From Nymphaea colorata (lineage: Eukaryota > Streptophyta > Magnoliopsida > Nymphaeales > Nymphaeaceae), in the NCBI RefSeq assembly GCF_008831285.2, contig NC_045144.1:17437716-17501715 (forward strand): 64,000 nt of DNA, written 5' to 3'. A program made the translations under genes and the position numbers. This document shows positions 63,074 to 64,000 of this stretch, piece after piece. Numbering within the stretch: position 1 is the stretch's first letter; every line of letters begins with the position of its first letter. The notes under the pieces were generated by a model, which worked only from the letters and a program-made list of their open reading frames with translations, had not been told where the DNA came from and did no database searches.

Positions 63074-63874
63074 CTAGGCGAGTGCCGGAACAAAGCGGTG
63101 AGACTTGGAGTTACTGCAAGCAAAGCCCTCGATCCTCACCATGGGCTTCCCTCCAAATGAGGCGCCACATGATGAAGAGCGGTTCTCCACTCTCGCTGAT
63201 GGTTTTCCTCCAAGAGAACTTTCAAAAGGAGAATTGTATGCTCGCGACTGGTTGACGAATTCAACATCGTGAACCATGGGGTTGTTGGTTCGAGCAGGAG
63301 GTGATCCACAGAAGTAGTTCGTCAGATTGCTCCCTTCATCATTGTCTGGACCATTCTGCAAAAGGGTATCGCAAGCGTAAGGACAGATGCTTTCTTCTGC
63401 AGTATATGCACATTCCTGGCCTATGCACAGGTAAAGCCACATACCTTAGTCAAGATTATATCGAGTATCTCAAAACTGGCGTCTTCTCTCTGCTCAGTCG
63501 GTTTTCTGCAATGCCGATAAACATGACTTAGAGACCATCAATGCAGAAACATCTCTCTCTCTCTCTCTCTCTCTCTCTGAGCTCAAACCCAGTGGGGATA
63601 AAAAGAAGAAGAAGAAGAAGAAGTTCACATCAGTGTGCCCGAAATGAAATGGATCATCACACCTTTGCGTGTTGCAGCGGTATCCATCATAACAACTTGA
63701 AATAAAGGACGCAGGAGCAGCTCGGCGAGGTTCTGGACGAATGATATTCTCTGCGGTTGGATCGAGAATAGCACCGCCTTGTTTCCCTCTTGCACTCAAG
63801 TCGGACATACATTCTAGTGCATTTACTGTAGCAATCTGATGCAGTGCAACGTATTTCATCTGGAAGCATTCCAT
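63074..63874 (-). CDS. Conserved-looking plant protein of unknown function, 3 exons, 184 aa
   Basis: Coding exons in transcript order: 63663-63874, 63445-63505 and 63074-63355. GT-AG introns and phases 2 and 0 give 555 nt in frame. Segments in order: MECFQMKYVALHQ; KQGGAILDPTAENIIRPEP (about 32-50); SCYDGYRCNTQR; the small middle exon KPTEQREDASFEILDIILTK; then NYFCGSPPARTNNPMVHDVEF; and a Gly/Ser/Lys-rich tail with two SSLGGKP/ASFGGKP-like repeats. The CGSPP-x-R-x-x-NP-x-x-x-D pattern seems familiar from plant-specific uncharacterised proteins, but I cannot name the family. No signal peptide or membrane span. A Met at residue 6 is an alternative start. An acceptor-like TTCTGCAG about 14 bases before the ATG suggests a 5' UTR intron, so the first exon probably lies past the window end. 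Confidence 0.7.
63551..63579. repeat. (CT)n repeat inside an intron
   Basis: About 14 CT units in intron 1 of the 184-aa gene, together with a GAA repeat at about 63604-63624. On the gene strand these read (GA)n and (CTT)n. Confidence 0.85.
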
Positions 63875-64000
63875 TTTATTTGTTTCTGCAGAACATGAAA
63901 AAAGGGGGGAAAAATAAGAAAATCATCGACGACAGTAAAACAGTCGTTACAACTATGAAATCATGCATGACAATCAAATGATTCTCAAGTTCCCAAAACA
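63875..64000. other. Probable 5' UTR intron of the last gene
   Basis: Read on the minus strand, a T-rich tract and GTTCTGCAG precede the start codon region by about 14 bases, as at a 3' splice site. The matching donor would lie outside the window. Confidence 0.4.

Noticed and set aside
63551-63624. CRISPR-like or regulatory array
   Set aside because: It is simple CT and GAA microsatellite in an intron. CRISPR arrays are not expected in a plant nuclear genome.

Overview
This is nuclear DNA of a flowering plant. The evidence is intron-rich genes with GT-AG boundaries, TATA boxes, plant-only families (DUF761, PLS-DYW pentatricopeptide proteins, SRC2-like C2 proteins, DUF716), a chloroplast-type Mfd helicase, AT-rich intergenic DNA and long TA/GA microsatellites. 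I cannot place it below the level of angiosperm.

Layout. 1-6 kb: a tail-to-tail inverted duplication of a DUF761 gene; the right copy (4603-5289, minus) is intact, and the left copy (2238-3036, plus) is a pseudogene split by a 177 bp solo LTR with a perfect 5 bp target duplication. 6-18 kb: gene-poor, with a second inverted repeat (9.06-10.12 kb), a probable SINE, microsatellites and one candidate 45-residue ORF (14930-15067). 18.0-18.7 kb: a third, unrelated-looking DUF761 gene on plus. 21.4-22.4 kb: a C2-domain SRC2-like gene with one apparent frame shift in a C run. 24.8-25.7 kb: a foldback with arms of about 390 bp. 26.8-30.4 kb: two intronless RING-H2 ubiquitin ligase paralogues with a LINE remnant between them.

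31.8-35.8 kb: a nine-exon SNM1 DNA cross-link repair nuclease (479 aa; every splice phase checked). 41.2-42.1 kb: a DUF716/TMEM45-like membrane protein. 44.3-54.5 kb: a 14-exon, plastid-type transcription-repair coupling factor (830 aa; all phases checked). 56.3-58.2 kb: an intronless DYW-class PPR protein. 59.5-60.2 kb: a three-exon small membrane protein with an 18-nt first coding exon. 63.1-63.9 kb: a three-exon 184-aa plant protein of unknown function whose 5' UTR probably begins beyond the window.

Nine consecutive genes from 21.4 kb to the right edge all lie on the minus strand. Two of them, SNM1 and the Mfd homologue, are DNA-damage proteins about 8.5 kb apart, with only the DUF716 gene recognised between them. 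They are separate transcription units, so a functional link is only a suggestion. Apart from the duplicated families (DUF761, RING-H2) the genes are unrelated. The most unusual structural theme is the recurrence of large inverted duplications (arms of about 1.5 kb, 0.27 kb and 0.39 kb) within the first 26 kb. I found no convincing undescribed multi-gene system.
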